Source: Planctomycetota bacterium
Lineage (GTDB): Bacteria; Planctomycetota; Planctomycetia; Gemmatales; Gemmataceae
DNA: 64,000 nucleotides
Assembly (NCBI GenBank): GCA_016191165.1
Contig: JACPPF010000115.1
Location: 1 to 64,000 of the forward strand
Reading direction: 5' to 3'
The notes under the pieces: model-generated
Database searches by the model: none
Told to the model about the DNA's origin: nothing
Seen by the model: only the letters and a program-made list of their open reading frames with translations
In this document: positions 38,001 to 39,907 of the stretch, one piece after another
Numbering within the stretch: the stretch's first letter is position 1
How the letters are laid out: each line of letters begins with the position of its first letter
Translations under genes and position numbers: made by a program

Positions 38001-39907
38001 TCCCGACCGGGCCGGTGCCGTTCACCATCCCCAGCGCGTTCGTTTTGGGCGACCTGCCCGCCCTGGCCGTGCCCAACACGCTCGGCGCGTCGGCGCAGGA
38101 CTACGGCCAACCTCTCGTCGTCACCGCCGTCGCCGTCAATGGCACGGTCGTTGGCACGCAGGCCGATTTCTATTCGTTTACCGGCCACGCCGGCCAGAAG
38201 ATGAGCTTCCAGGTCATCAGCGTCAACAACACCTCGAACCCGCGCGCGTTCCTGTCCGAACTGGTGCTCGTGAGCCCATCAGGTCAGGTGATCGCCTACA
38301 ACGCTGGCGGCTTCGAATCGCCCGATGCCACGCTCCTTGACGTGGTGCTCCCCGAAGACGGAACCTATATTGTCGGCCTCGATTCGCTTCACTTTGTCCC
38401 CGCAGGCGATTACCAGCTCTTCCTCTTCAGCTACGCCACCGGCCCGACCACGGGCGGAGGCGATACGCTTGTCGGCGGCGCCGGCAACGTCACCCTCGTC
38501 GGCGGGTCCGGCTACGACCTCTTCACCTTCCTGCCTGGCTCCCAGGGCAACGCCACCGTTTTTGGCGGCTCTGGACAGGACATCGTTGACATCCTCAACT
38601 CGCCACGCGAACATGTCACCGCGTTCGGCAACATCCAGATTCTCGCGCCCGTCACCACGGCCACCGCCGTGACGACGGATTCCACGCCCAACCCGGCTTC
38701 CTACGGCGAACTGGTGACGTTCACCGCAACTGTGACCGCCGACGATTTGTCCACGCCGACGGGCGTGGTCCAGTTCTTCGATCAAACCACCCAGAACGTG
38801 CTGGGCGTTGCGACCCTCGACGCGCAGGGACAGGCCACGATTCAGATCGACACGCTCTCGGCCGGTTCGCACGTCATCGTCGCCTATTTCACGACCGACG
38901 CCCCGACGGCCTACGATGACAGCGTCAGCCTCGCCCACACCGAGGTCATCGACCCCACCGCCTTGACCGTGACCGTTGACGCCGACGCCGACACCGCCTT
39001 CATCGATCCGTTCACCCGAATTTACGGCTCAGCCAACCCGACGTTCGGTGTTCGCTATGACGGCTTCGTTCTCGGCGAGGATGCCTCGTTCCTGGGCGGA
39101 GCGCTGACCTTCACCACCAGCGCCTTGATCGACAGCGATGTCGGCGCCTACGCCGTCAGCGCCGCGGGCTTGACCTCCAGCAACTACATCATCACCTTCG
39201 TGGCCGGCAGCCTCGCGATTACCCCCGCGCAGCTCACCATCACCGCCAGCGGCGAGGATCGCCCCTACGATTCCAGTACCGCCGCCACCGTCACGCTCTC
39301 GGACAATCGCCTTTTCAGCGACGTGTACACAATCACTTACGCCGACGCCAGCTTCGACGATAAAAACGTCGGCAACGGCAAAAACGTCTCCGTCACCGGC
39401 ATCGCCATCAGCGGCGCCGATGCGGGCAACTACACCTTCAACACCGCGGCAACCACGACCGCGAATATCACGACGACGCCAGCGTCACGCTCACCACCGA
39501 CGCCTTCAGCGGCGACGACCTCACCGCGACCTACACCGATGCCAGCTTCGACGATAAAAACGTCGGCAACGGCAAAAACGTCTCCGTCACCGGCATCGCC
39601 ATCAGCGGCGCCGATGCGGGCAACTACACCTTCAACACCGCGGCAACCACGACCGCGAATATCACCCGCGCGGAATTGTACATCACGCCGGATGCCGACC
39701 CGAATACGCCAGCCGACGATCCCTTTACCAAGGTGTATGGCAGCGCGAACCCTAGTTTCTTCGTTCGTTACGATGGCTTCGTCGGCGGCGAGGACGCTTC
39801 GGTCCTGGCCGGCACGCTCTTTATCAATTCCAGCGCCACCCAGTTCAGCGAAGTGGGCAACACCTACGCCGTGGAGGCGAGTGGCCAAACGGCGGCCAAC
39901 TACCTGA
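11021..39907 (+). CDS. Giant multidomain surface protein with embedded metzincin-type protease motif (N-terminal 9.6k residues)
   Basis: Start chosen at ATG 11021, with AAGGACAAGG 7-16 bases upstream. Layout by residue: 1-44 basic N terminus ending PLEARVVPA, the planctomycete exported-giant type; 45-2370 beta-strand solenoid repeats like autotransporter passengers; 2371-5540 right-handed beta-helix rungs; 5650-6600 about ten PKD/Ig-like domains; 6610-8415 RTX-like 'GGSSITMFGG' units; 8771-8990 protease with HELGHLVGLQH (H8892, E8893, H8896, H8902) and Met-turn M8940; 9048-9140 PPC-like; 9211-9310 Big_3-type Ig; 9313-9484 MBG and YDG domains. Likely secreted or surface-bound; adhesion plus proteolysis is inference. 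Genuine coding in this frame appears to end at about 39471; the last 145 codons read out of frame, and the sense continues in another frame to 42309 after a one-base break. Confidence 0.9.
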   Translation: MLMLRSWLRNLASRLGFRISWKPLKDRDLYRPGIEPLEARVVPATITWNNASGGAWATAANWDLNRVPAAGDDVIIPDLGAAGADLTITHSSGNSTVQSITSSERFSVTGGTLTLDGGTRTISSVGTLTLTNATLNGATVASGTQFVLSNGVTGTLQNVTIDGAASVTGAFSGGAGTLQVLGDLTVNGSLYFGYEAGFRFNAGAGVTQRLQGTGTVTMQGQWGFASEIHQAGAAHIVETSVNLNVIGSGTNIGASVNSGTFAGTWRNTGTWTVTSGGGLNFGSGATFINEGTGTWGADGGTLNLGGTWDNNANLRVTGGILNMGSTFTNENIGTFSRTGGTAGTVNITGTLNNTSLGLNASTGIWRLAGGTIVGGNVTTAGGAELQLAQGNVSTLNNVSLDGSTSVNGAFSGGAGTLQVLGDLTVNGSLYFGYEAGFRFNAGAGVTQRLQGTGTVTMQGQWGFASEIHQAGAAHIVETSVNINVIGSGTNIGSLSIPGTWRNTGTWTVTSGGGLNFGASATFINEGTGTWGADGGTLALGGSWDNNANLRVTGGILNLGGTFTNENVGTFTRTGGTAGTVNITGTLNNTALNLNAATGTWKLTGGTIVGGTVGTSGAAQLQLSAGIVSSLNNVTLNGTTTVIGAAAGGAGTLNVVNDLTVNGTLTVGTEAGMRFSAASGTQRLQGTGLVTFLGQSGFTSNMTQEIAAHTVETSVPIQVTGAGFNIGAFGVTGGTWRNIGTWTIPSGGGVGLAANHTFVNAAGATWTISGGTLTANAAWSNAGTVNVTAGTLNGSGLTNTSALNVSGGSANLGNLNNAGTGVITVSGGTATPSGAWTNSGTIEAKTSGVVNATAAPTNLSSGTLTGGTWKVTSGGTLRLPSAITTNAATIILDGASSPIYVGSSGTTDALAGFVTNAAAGTFTIQNGRNFVPSATFSSAGTMIVGGSSSFGSSARTFTQSDGTVTIAGALNANTASFAGTATTITGTLTTTSSASFGATTSTVNGTVTAPGGITVAASKTLGGTGTLVGDVTNNGAINPAGAGAVGTLTINGNYTQTASGILATDIAGGNEGEYDRLAVSGSATLDGADTTNMLNGYVPSLENADSFRLLTFASRGGTFSGGFFDNGTVALAPYYRGTSFELTAVVSGTSIFWVNADGGDWATGSNWSTGSVPITTDNAYISISGSAAITHATGNHIVNRLTNYESLSITGGALTMNTASTIGGALTLDGGELVADGAITTQSGFNWVSGTLSGASGLANDGSLDLGSGAKTINTDLTNIGTVTVSNDTAINGSGTITNQGTFERTTSTGTLVVNVAFVNDAGGLVDVRTGAINFAGGFTQLAGSTLYLHGGDVQSATPFDIQDGLIKGAGTIDGDVNQSGGTFAPGNSPGIINITGDYNLTGGSVVNFEIGGTNSGVPEYDQIIITGTANLDGTINAVFINDFTPGYVPALDDSFTIMTFASRSGDFATKNTPTASGITLGTLPGSTTYKLVAVPEGTYSFWINPGVDGDWGDAGNWSANYVPGTDVGNDTFRQFYIGGATTDVVFPDSEFYTIGQLVTPGSLTIADGGLNLHGGDSSIGSLRMVGFGSLSTDEFTDVTLTGTSTFTSGSIIGGTGSNLFVTGTLDYFGTAIDISLNNAGTVNVGDSQTLELEHDGTHSGVFNLDIMATLTFTDGTHNFETGASVTGGDSTMTIQAAGNSLILNFNAAVTFEPRFLFFDGTVAGAGDLTAGGGFLWGGGALAGTGKLILPAATPVTVSPLFGDLYWAGRTLENFTDDFTWDNAGQSVFLSDGASLVNRATGVLQSTSMTLSRDPGDVGVRPTFVNEGEWSLVSGASGLLGIQYTQAGTGEVNVTAGELFFTGLGYTNTIDGAMVIDATRTFYLGASTTFASTSSISGDGGITKEGATVSADLGGSVNLGGFVYVSEGSLTFSGSAAKSVGIIEVTAGDTLIVNGSGDLTVGDLNLYSGSALDGTSDIVVTNYAQLGNNSTASGAGTLTINAGANFDIGDGATITDSDVDNFGSANLYGNLTLHGSVVITNETGANFSLQDFGSSYAISAGSGSPTFANAGTLTALPTTLNTYTIDIPFDNDGTVEVNGSTLAFTDGVSQVSGAVLTGGTWRVQNSGLINLNTAGLTTNQANVTLDGLGSYLIDLNAFTLNDAGASFTLANGANYLAPSMTNKGTIVIDGAGTIFQMAASSTLTQDDAAAKIVLSNDGAITRDTATATIDIQQGELQGTGTIGTPGGQVNVTIGASGVLSPGASPGVITIDGDLDISGTLEIELAGPNSVTPDYDQVIVSGTFTTGPNASLVVTLLGGFLPQVGQEFLYVSNSAYSSSESFANVSIPNSYGVDYVDNVYTNNVGAKLTGNVVTVTTTADSGAGSLREVIDSANSDNGGNIVTFAIGSGPQTIALISSLSAVSDRIVIDGATQPGYAGTPLIELDGAGLGNVDGLLITASDSTIRGLVIGGFGNAAIHLLNGDNNVILGNYVGTDATGAAANANAFGILIDQSSGNTIGGTNPGEGNVISGNSAPAISIDGTGAGASGNVIVGNFIGTDATGLSAVPNTSIFGAIYLAGATNNTIGGTNAEARNVISGNSHDGIVIDSFFGDSHGNVVQGNYIGVDATGGAALANGGSGVLIERGAHDNTIGGNAAGAGNVISGNTSIGILIQDSGSSGNKIQGNLIGLDATGFNALPNDRGILLDVGSSGNIVGTDGDSAFDPGEGNFIAGNSGSFGYGIHVSGSDDNIIAGNTIGLSPTGAVMPNDYGIVVNFGSDNNRIGTDVDGTSDPVERNVISGNTSAGIWVAASTNTTIAGNYIGTDAAGTTARPNSTGIHVTAGSTDVVIGGASATAANVISGNDSRGLRIDASSVTANGNLIGVQADGSTPLANASGAVLVGPSSTLKGAGVFDGDVLNAGTVSPGNSPGIITINGDYTEDPGSVLEIEIEGTNPATPDFDQLIVNGAVSLNATLVISLLGGFTPAIGNSFQIISNDDTDVVVGTFAGLAEGATFSFGVYTFQITYAGGDGNDVVLSVLSAAIVVTNTNDSGAGSLRQAILDANAAPGADTIAFGTGVTGTITLTSGQLEITDDLTIFGPGQANLTVSGNDASRVFRVPSGVTAAISDLTITQGFVLAARGAGIENLGTLTVTNITVSDSFAQYDAGAISNEGGSLTVIGSTLTLNSTNNSGGAIFSEGGASLTVTNSFITNNTGLNGGGIRTSWTTTVTITGTDISHNIASESGGGLYTFGASSVTVTNSTITFNTSDNKGGGVYYGGGGGWGQSLTFTGSTISNNTSVGVGGGIYHDGCYNAVLTLTGASTVADNESQTDGGGIYNAYYANIVATSTTISGNISGGNGGGIFNAGNAAGGGGMSLSGMTLTGNTSTGAGPGLYDTGTLTLSGANSSSTASVIASGGTLKGTGAFTGNLINAGTVAPGNSPGIITIDGNYTEDPGSVLQIELQGTNPGTPDFDQLIVNGAVSLNATLVVTLIGGFTPAVGNSFQIISNDDTDAVVGTFAGLAEGATFSFGVYTFQISYTSGDGNDVVLSVLSAAIVVTNTNDSGAGSLRQAILDANANADADTIVFDIAGAGPHIIAPASNLPAITEAVVIDGTSEPDFAGTPVIILTGSGDDLNTNGLYLNSSGSTIKGLSIVQWFTNGILINGSNNKIQGNFIGVTPTGLAAGNDNRGVMIFEGNNNIIGVDGDGTDDASERNVISNNFYNVWLQGASDNNIIAGNYIGTNINGTAAATGGQTLGIYVFDDDVDGTRIGTDGDGTSDTLERNIIAGHSSAGIQVTGGDNSVIAGNYIGVNAAGDAGIANGGVGISLAGAATGTTIGGTTTAERNVISANDSYGIGISDSGTNDNVIQGNYIGLASDGDTILGNTIGIHVTQGVNTIIGGALGGARNVISGNTQTGIHIAGSGSSLNTVIQGNYIGTDATGEFDRGNLGFGIDLSNAPNMTIGGSTAGAGNLISGNTTGGIRVQANIGGVVIQGNYIGTDDDGLQALGNGGGISLDPGTTLATVGGLSTAIGLLGTDAFAGNLISSNFGDGIDMPTADNNTIQGNWIGLNRLGTAALGNTGNGIRLRSGASDNTIGGSGAGARNVISGNTGFGIEINGATVFGNQIQGNFIGTNAAGDAAVGNALGIRVLGGAHDNTIGGTTAADRNTVSGNTGAGISINGNSNVVIGNYIGTNSAGSAALGNASGIEMSSFLNRIGTDGDGADDAAERNIISGNTSYGIFIIGGGNHSIAGNYIGTDATGTTAVPNTGDALFLQSTTGNIIGTDGSNDAFNTNERNIISGNSGRGVAAEDDVVIAGNWIGVNVNGDALGNDYGIQLTGTGGRIGTNADGIADDIERNIISGSTNDGIIMSATGATVAGNYIGTDPTGMFARPNNRGIQIDSGGTGNVIGGATAAERNLISGNSSDGVFITGAGTDANLIIGNYIGTNIDGDAALPNYIGVTVTNGAADNRIGGTALGERNLISGNSYDGVFLTGAGTTANRVQGNFIGTTADGTGSIANYVGVEVGNGASDNFIGTDGDGNDDALERNILAGNSDGVDATGVYLWGTGTSNNVVAGNYIGLDVNGDVQANDYGVWIDSGATDNIIGGLTNNERNIISGNIEVGINILDAGTSGNQILGNYIGTDIDGEAAFGNGIGIYISGAEDNIIGGTVAGSRNVVAGNTGGLGGIYIESSNGTIVQGNYVGTSKDGGLLTNHFAQPYGIHLVLSDNSLIAGNVISANGHGINFNQSQFNQVEGNFIGTDPTGTSLLTNTFSGIRIAQAQNNTIGGTTPSARNVINAGLGYGVLLTGGLTTNNLVEGNYIGTDVTGVSDLSTANFGVYLFDGAHDNSIGADTAGAGNVISGWGAAGVTLDGVGVSNNAIQGNFIGITADGATALGNDVGVDIIGGATDNTIGGTNSDSRNVISGNASHGVSITGAGTNGNQILGNYIGTDATGAAALGNTGNGVVINGGANDNTIGGTTTGSGNVISANARGVILSGATTDNNTIARNYIGTDATGLIDLGNAGEGIRIDDATNTTIGGSNAGDGNVIGGNNGEGILLMNAGAGTVIRGNTIGLGSDATTVVGNQIGINLVGTDGAVIGGDSAAERNVISGNTFDGLLINFGSDNNVVTGNYIGTDATGALDKGNANGGVVIANGSTGNTIGGAAAGERNVISGNDFGGNVRILSSGTTGNVVLGNYIGTNAAGDAAIGGHMGVDIESGASGNIIGGAASGAVNVISGNTTYGIQVKDVGSDNNVIQGNVIGLASDGDTVLANGLSGVQIASGLNTLIGGATAGARNVISGNLESGILIAGSGSQIATVIQGNYIGTDSTGEFDRGNAAFGINLSNAPGTLIGGTAVGAGNLISGNTLDGIVIQLGAAASSQVLGNYIGTDKDGLQPIPNSRGIQIAGGNNVIGGTVGGVGLLGADAFAGNLVSGNTGAGIFLTGAPATGNLVQGNIIGANRTAAAALANGAYGVYLSAGAHDNTIGLANTIAFNTLAGVAIDGAATVNNAIRGNDIHDNAVGISLINGAASYSSGLYTFVLDSVFAGPVTTTILGSFTAAPSTTYFVDLFANTQPDSFGNYEGQTYLGTVTAGTDATGLALFNLSLGGSATTDQLTYTVSVVGYNTTVFTTITPAAPPVDATPPVVSTSGPTHAVANQPAAFESGLNQTSAGLRTYTYQWSVTDAQGAPVALPVDVVTTEPSFHFTPTHAGTYFVHLSVLDDTGAGASASALTLQVTAPSPVVLIGNAPTTSSAGDAVSLTSQVGALGGAVPVSYAWTVSHNGQPLALPAGTVVSEDDFTFTPTSGGVYTVSLTVMDSAGGVGGTSVSFLVNGTASAQIFVPATGLLGQAVSALAIVNDSGLAGALHYDWSVTKVGVPGTFAAAPADTTGMFTFTPDTVGSYEITLTVSNGLGVLATATSATVTIQALAFGPIQQATIELSSVQTGAAVDVTANVVGAPVGVTYSFDWNVYGFAGATFSNTNGPAFSFTPSSGGSYAVTVRAAGSDGSTLLASTTIQANPVALSATIVGAPATALIGKPIAVFDPIPNANYSGALTYTWTVTRDGNPFGSPTIESSGFFTFTPDAAGSYAINLSVSDGIGGFATATPVTVLVQGVVPTPDVFVGPVNPTTPAHLGLASSPSGLAQHLTAEVFSPASGVTYTFTWSAHGASTVFGTATSIGTNASTFDFTPGLAGPYAVQVTATGSDGSTLFTALVIDATAAGFSAEIAGAPATSPAGKPIRVFDPIPNPNHSGSLTYSWEVNRNGVFYQAAPSDVTGTFQFVPSSAGSYEITLTVSDGHGATAVASPVTVAVQAALPTPINLTPLAPVAPTSTIALTATQTPQANQPARVTASASINNPNPGVSYTIVSWDVQGPSAVSGQILGSGFTYEFTPTLAGSYLVTVKAQGSDGSTLYTSLAVQVASQISAFIITPPDSVLNVGTPISLGAEVHGGSGALRYEWHVTGPEGFVTDGAASRLDFTPPQWGSYDVSLRVSDAAGNSFEAFDIFNVKPAIQIAQAPTFAGGNFTVYLTTTPPAPGFGNTFTYDWTAYQDATIVAQVFGAPNPNFSFTGNLASGYLVSLVVHNGAAAGNVFTPIEIAAPGSTKVLAAPPGAQVLAIGAEGSTLDARNLPASTTVTQVAIGQHVTMYAGAGPAILFGDSGSNLLIGGTGPVTMVATANDTLIGGSGPSNLFQILLAQGIVAQAGTQNNTLSFAGATSGLTVDLSRTDMQDIASGASLSLQGAFQNLVGGNGNDQFFTGGASNLQLFGGSGDDSLLATGGSNVTLIGGTGADTLTAVNGDGVSLIAGSGTGTLDVINSTNVSMLGGSGQSTLSATGGSSITMFGGAGDDSLTASGATSVTMIGGTGGDTLSATDVSGLLLGGGAGNTTLTASGGSSITMFGGAGDDSLSSSSGTSVTLVGGASGDTLTAVNGTNVLLQSGNSTLPTTLPGTTAPGNVLSSTGGSSITMFGGAGVDSLTASGGTSITLIGGSGYDSLTAVDANSVLLQAGTSTLPTVPGGTAPGSTLATSGGSSITMFGGAGDDSLTATGGTGITMVGGTGLDSLTSVDATNVWLQAGDPTIAPPVGTANPGAVVTVSGGSSITMFGGAGDDSLTATGGTGITLLGGSGQDSLAATNSVDVLLQAGNPTTPGLPTLPNSLLSTTGGSSITMFGGAGADSLSATGGTSVTLIGGSGGDSLTATNSTSVLLQAGDPTVSGGSGDMLATTGGSSITMFGGAGDDSLSSTGGTSVTLVGGTGADSLTSTAGTSVLLAGGDGPSTLTAIDGTAVSLLGGSGDATLTATGGSSITMFGGAGDDSLTASGGTSVTMIAGTGNDTLTALGGGNTALAGGAGNATLTASGGSSITMFGGAGDDSLTASAGTGITMIGGAGNDTVTAVDVNTLVLGGSTGNTTLTASGGSSITMFGGAGDDSLLASGGTSVTMIGGAGSDSLTAIDPADILMQASVSPTPANPGPGNTLTVSGGSSITMFGGSGDDSLTASGGTGITMVGGTGNDSLTALDSTEVLLQAGNPTAPPPTGPANVLTVSGGSSITMFGGAGDDSLTATAGTGITMVGGTGNDTLTAADVSTLLLGAGTGNATLASSGGSSITMFGGAGDDSLSATGGTSVTLVGGTGSDSLATANSVNVLILAGDPTVPGGGQTLTASGGSSITRRGAAGDDSLSATGGTSVTLVGGTGSDSLATTNSVNVLIQAGDPTVPGGTSLASTGGSSITMFGGAGDDSLTATGGTSVTLVGGAGNDSLVVTDSVNTLLQVGSPTVPGGGSTLASTGGSSITMFGGAGDDSLTSSGGTSVTMIGGTGNDSLATTDSTNVGIQAGTPTVPGGGSNLASTGGSSITMFGGAGDDSLTSSGGTSVTMIGGTGNDSLATADSSNVGMQGGTSTVPGGGSTLASTGGSSITMFGGAGDDSLTSSGSTSVTMLGGAGNDSLATTDSSNVGMQAGTPTVPGGGSTLASTGGSSITMFGGAGDDSLTSSGGTSVTMLGGTGNDSLATTDSTNVGMQAGTPTVPGGGSTLASTGGSSITMFGGAGDDSLTSSGGTTSSGGTSVTMLGGTGNDSLASSDSSNVGMQAGTPTVPGGGSTLASTGGSSITMFGGAGDDSLTATGGTSVTMVGGAGNDSLASSDPTVGPAGSGLVIIGGTGNNTLSVSGGSSITMFGGAGDDSLLSSGGTSVTMIGGAGSDSLTADSGTGVVLQGGPDPSLLNAIGGTGVLLLAGQGDATLSASGGSSITMFGGAGDDSLTASGGTSVTMIGGAGNDSLSTTDSSNVGMQAGTPTVPGGGSTLASTGGSSITMFGGAGDDSLSATGGTSVTLIGGTGNDSLASSGNTGVTLIGGAGSSTLSSSGDNTATLQNGGSQPGVLSSTGGSSITMFGGAGNDTLSATGGDGVFLYGLEGNNLYQITGTATDPIVVHLNDLATFGSKLASTDSKTVGINTILFPNVTAGIHLDLSNASNGAAAVNPGDPGSPQEVAPGITLSLTGQFQNVAGTPGSDFIKGNASSNILWGGLGGNDTLVGGSGSATLLSGSGNDSLIAGAGGTTFRFDPVFAPGGFGSDAIDPPAPGALNVLDFSALPSGVNINLATSAAQLVNASTNLTLTLEEPDTIHAVIDSAFDDNITGNSVGNQFFVNRGNDTFTGGGGRDTFHFAGADLGSKLINETSTGNALNFLDFAAPIALDLGLSTTQQVSQNLAGNLALTLTNPLAFDNVIGTRFSDTITAGNQPNVTLLGAGGGDHLTAGAGDAYLQGNITQVVFVDFGQPAPNRHVYTPTEKAAILDGLTSLFGPFNYFFTTDETTARQVAQLPDGRFATGRYATLRINQGLAGGAASDLDPGNTTLGGVVLVNVNPFLGERAGLVSASSANVVGLTLTIAAHELGHLVGLQHQDAFGPIGSGIYTGVDPTDFTPPYDGPVDATETPHDIMASPDSVGSTLFDAASGTYLGARAAIKLAFNDNGTTLNQQALPVTPVGVSTVLNLPTGPVPFTIPSAFVLGDLPALAVPNTLGASAQDYGQPLVVTAVAVNGTVVGTQADFYSFTGHAGQKMSFQVISVNNTSNPRAFLSELVLVSPSGQVIAYNAGGFESPDATLLDVVLPEDGTYIVGLDSLHFVPAGDYQLFLFSYATGPTTGGGDTLVGGAGNVTLVGGSGYDLFTFLPGSQGNATVFGGSGQDIVDILNSPREHVTAFGNIQILAPVTTATAVTTDSTPNPASYGELVTFTATVTADDLSTPTGVVQFFDQTTQNVLGVATLDAQGQATIQIDTLSAGSHVIVAYFTTDAPTAYDDSVSLAHTEVIDPTALTVTVDADADTAFIDPFTRIYGSANPTFGVRYDGFVLGEDASFLGGALTFTTSALIDSDVGAYAVSAAGLTSSNYIITFVAGSLAITPAQLTITASGEDRPYDSSTAATVTLSDNRLFSDVYTITYADASFDDKNVGNGKNVSVTGIAISGADAGNYTFNTAATTTANITTTPASRSPPTPSAATTSPRPTPMPASTIKTSATAKTSPSPASPSAAPMRATTPSTPRQPRPRISPARNCTSRRMPTRIRQPTIPLPRCMAARTLVSSFVTMASSAARTLRSWPARSLSIPAPPSSAKWATPTPWRRVAKRRPTT
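11507..13640 (+). repeat. Three long tandem repeats (717 and 705 bp) in the giant gene
   Basis: Units start at 11507, 12224 and 12929, encoding about 237 residues each with strands such as TVNGSLYFGYEAG and GTWTVTSGGGLNFG. Copies 1 and 2 share 95 identical bases (11630-11724 and 12347-12441) including synonymous sites, while copy 3 has diverged. This indicates a recent duplication or gene conversion inside an older repeat. Confidence 0.8.
19892..20130 (+). repeat. Duplicated linker, copy 1 (partner at 21431-21669)
   Basis: About 240 bases encoding DQLIVNGAVSLNATL and on to NDVVLSVLSAAIVV recur 1539 bases (513 codons) downstream with long identical stretches. It marks a block boundary repeated between helix segments. 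Confidence 0.8.
21431..21669 (+). repeat. Duplicated linker, copy 2 (partner at 19892-20130)
   Basis: Second copy of the linker, in frame and nearly identical at the base level; it precedes the second and larger run of beta-helix rungs. Confidence 0.8.
27962..30830 (+). repeat. About ten PKD/Ig-like domains in the giant protein
   Basis: Each domain is about 85-95 residues with the signature Y-x-W-x-V near the start and F-T-P-x-x-x-G-x-Y/S-x-V/I-x-L-x-V near the end, as in FTPTHAGTYFVHLSV and FTPDAAGSYAINLSV. Such domains usually act as rigid spacers or ligand-binding modules of surface proteins. The 30300-30560 and 30570-30820 modules are the most divergent. Confidence 0.7.
31500..36240 (+). 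repeat. 25 copies of an RTX-like GGSSITMFGGAGDDSL unit
   Basis: By my count 24 canonical copies and one variant. Each unit pairs a calcium-type nonapeptide GGAGDDSLT with a Gly/Ser/Thr decapeptide, then a second GGTGNDSL nonapeptide. Between 34209 and 35343 six units run in tandem at exactly 186 bp (62 residues), except the last, which is 204 bp because of an 18-bp insertion (TTSSGG). The block is strongly conserved even at third positions. Confidence 0.85.
37331..38440 (+). other. Metzincin-like protease and PPC-like domains inside the giant protein
   Basis: The protease segment starts VVFVDFGQP and contains HExxHxxGxxH as HELGHLVGLQH followed by QD (His codons at 37694, 37706 and 37724), then the Met-turn HDIMASP (Met codon 37838), 38 residues after the third His. 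These are the defining zinc-ligand and Met-turn elements of metzincins. A pre-peptidase C-terminal-like domain follows (38162-38440: ADFYSFTGHAGQKMSF and LPEDGTYIVGLDS). No separate propeptide with a Cys switch was recognised. Confidence 0.75.
39347..39665 (+). repeat. Direct repeat of about 125 bp at the frame break (YDG domains)
   Basis: GCCAGCTTCGACGATAAAA through GCGAATATCAC occurs at 39347-39471 and identically at 39541-39665. The spacing is 194 bases, one short of 65 codons. The second domain is also about 18 residues shorter at its start than the first, so sequence between the copies looks partly deleted or collapsed. Confidence 0.85.

Noticed and set aside
34159..38188. Very long minus-strand open frames (690 and 971 codons) opposite the giant gene
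   Set aside because: They are antisense images of a GC-rich repetitive gene; composition is repetitive Pro/Ser/Val or Ala/Gly/Asp and no ribosome sites precede them.
39465..39490. Programmed -1 frameshift in the giant gene
   Set aside because: No X-XXY-YYZ slippery heptamer and no clear downstream pseudoknot; the 194-bp repeat spacing fits a one-base loss better.
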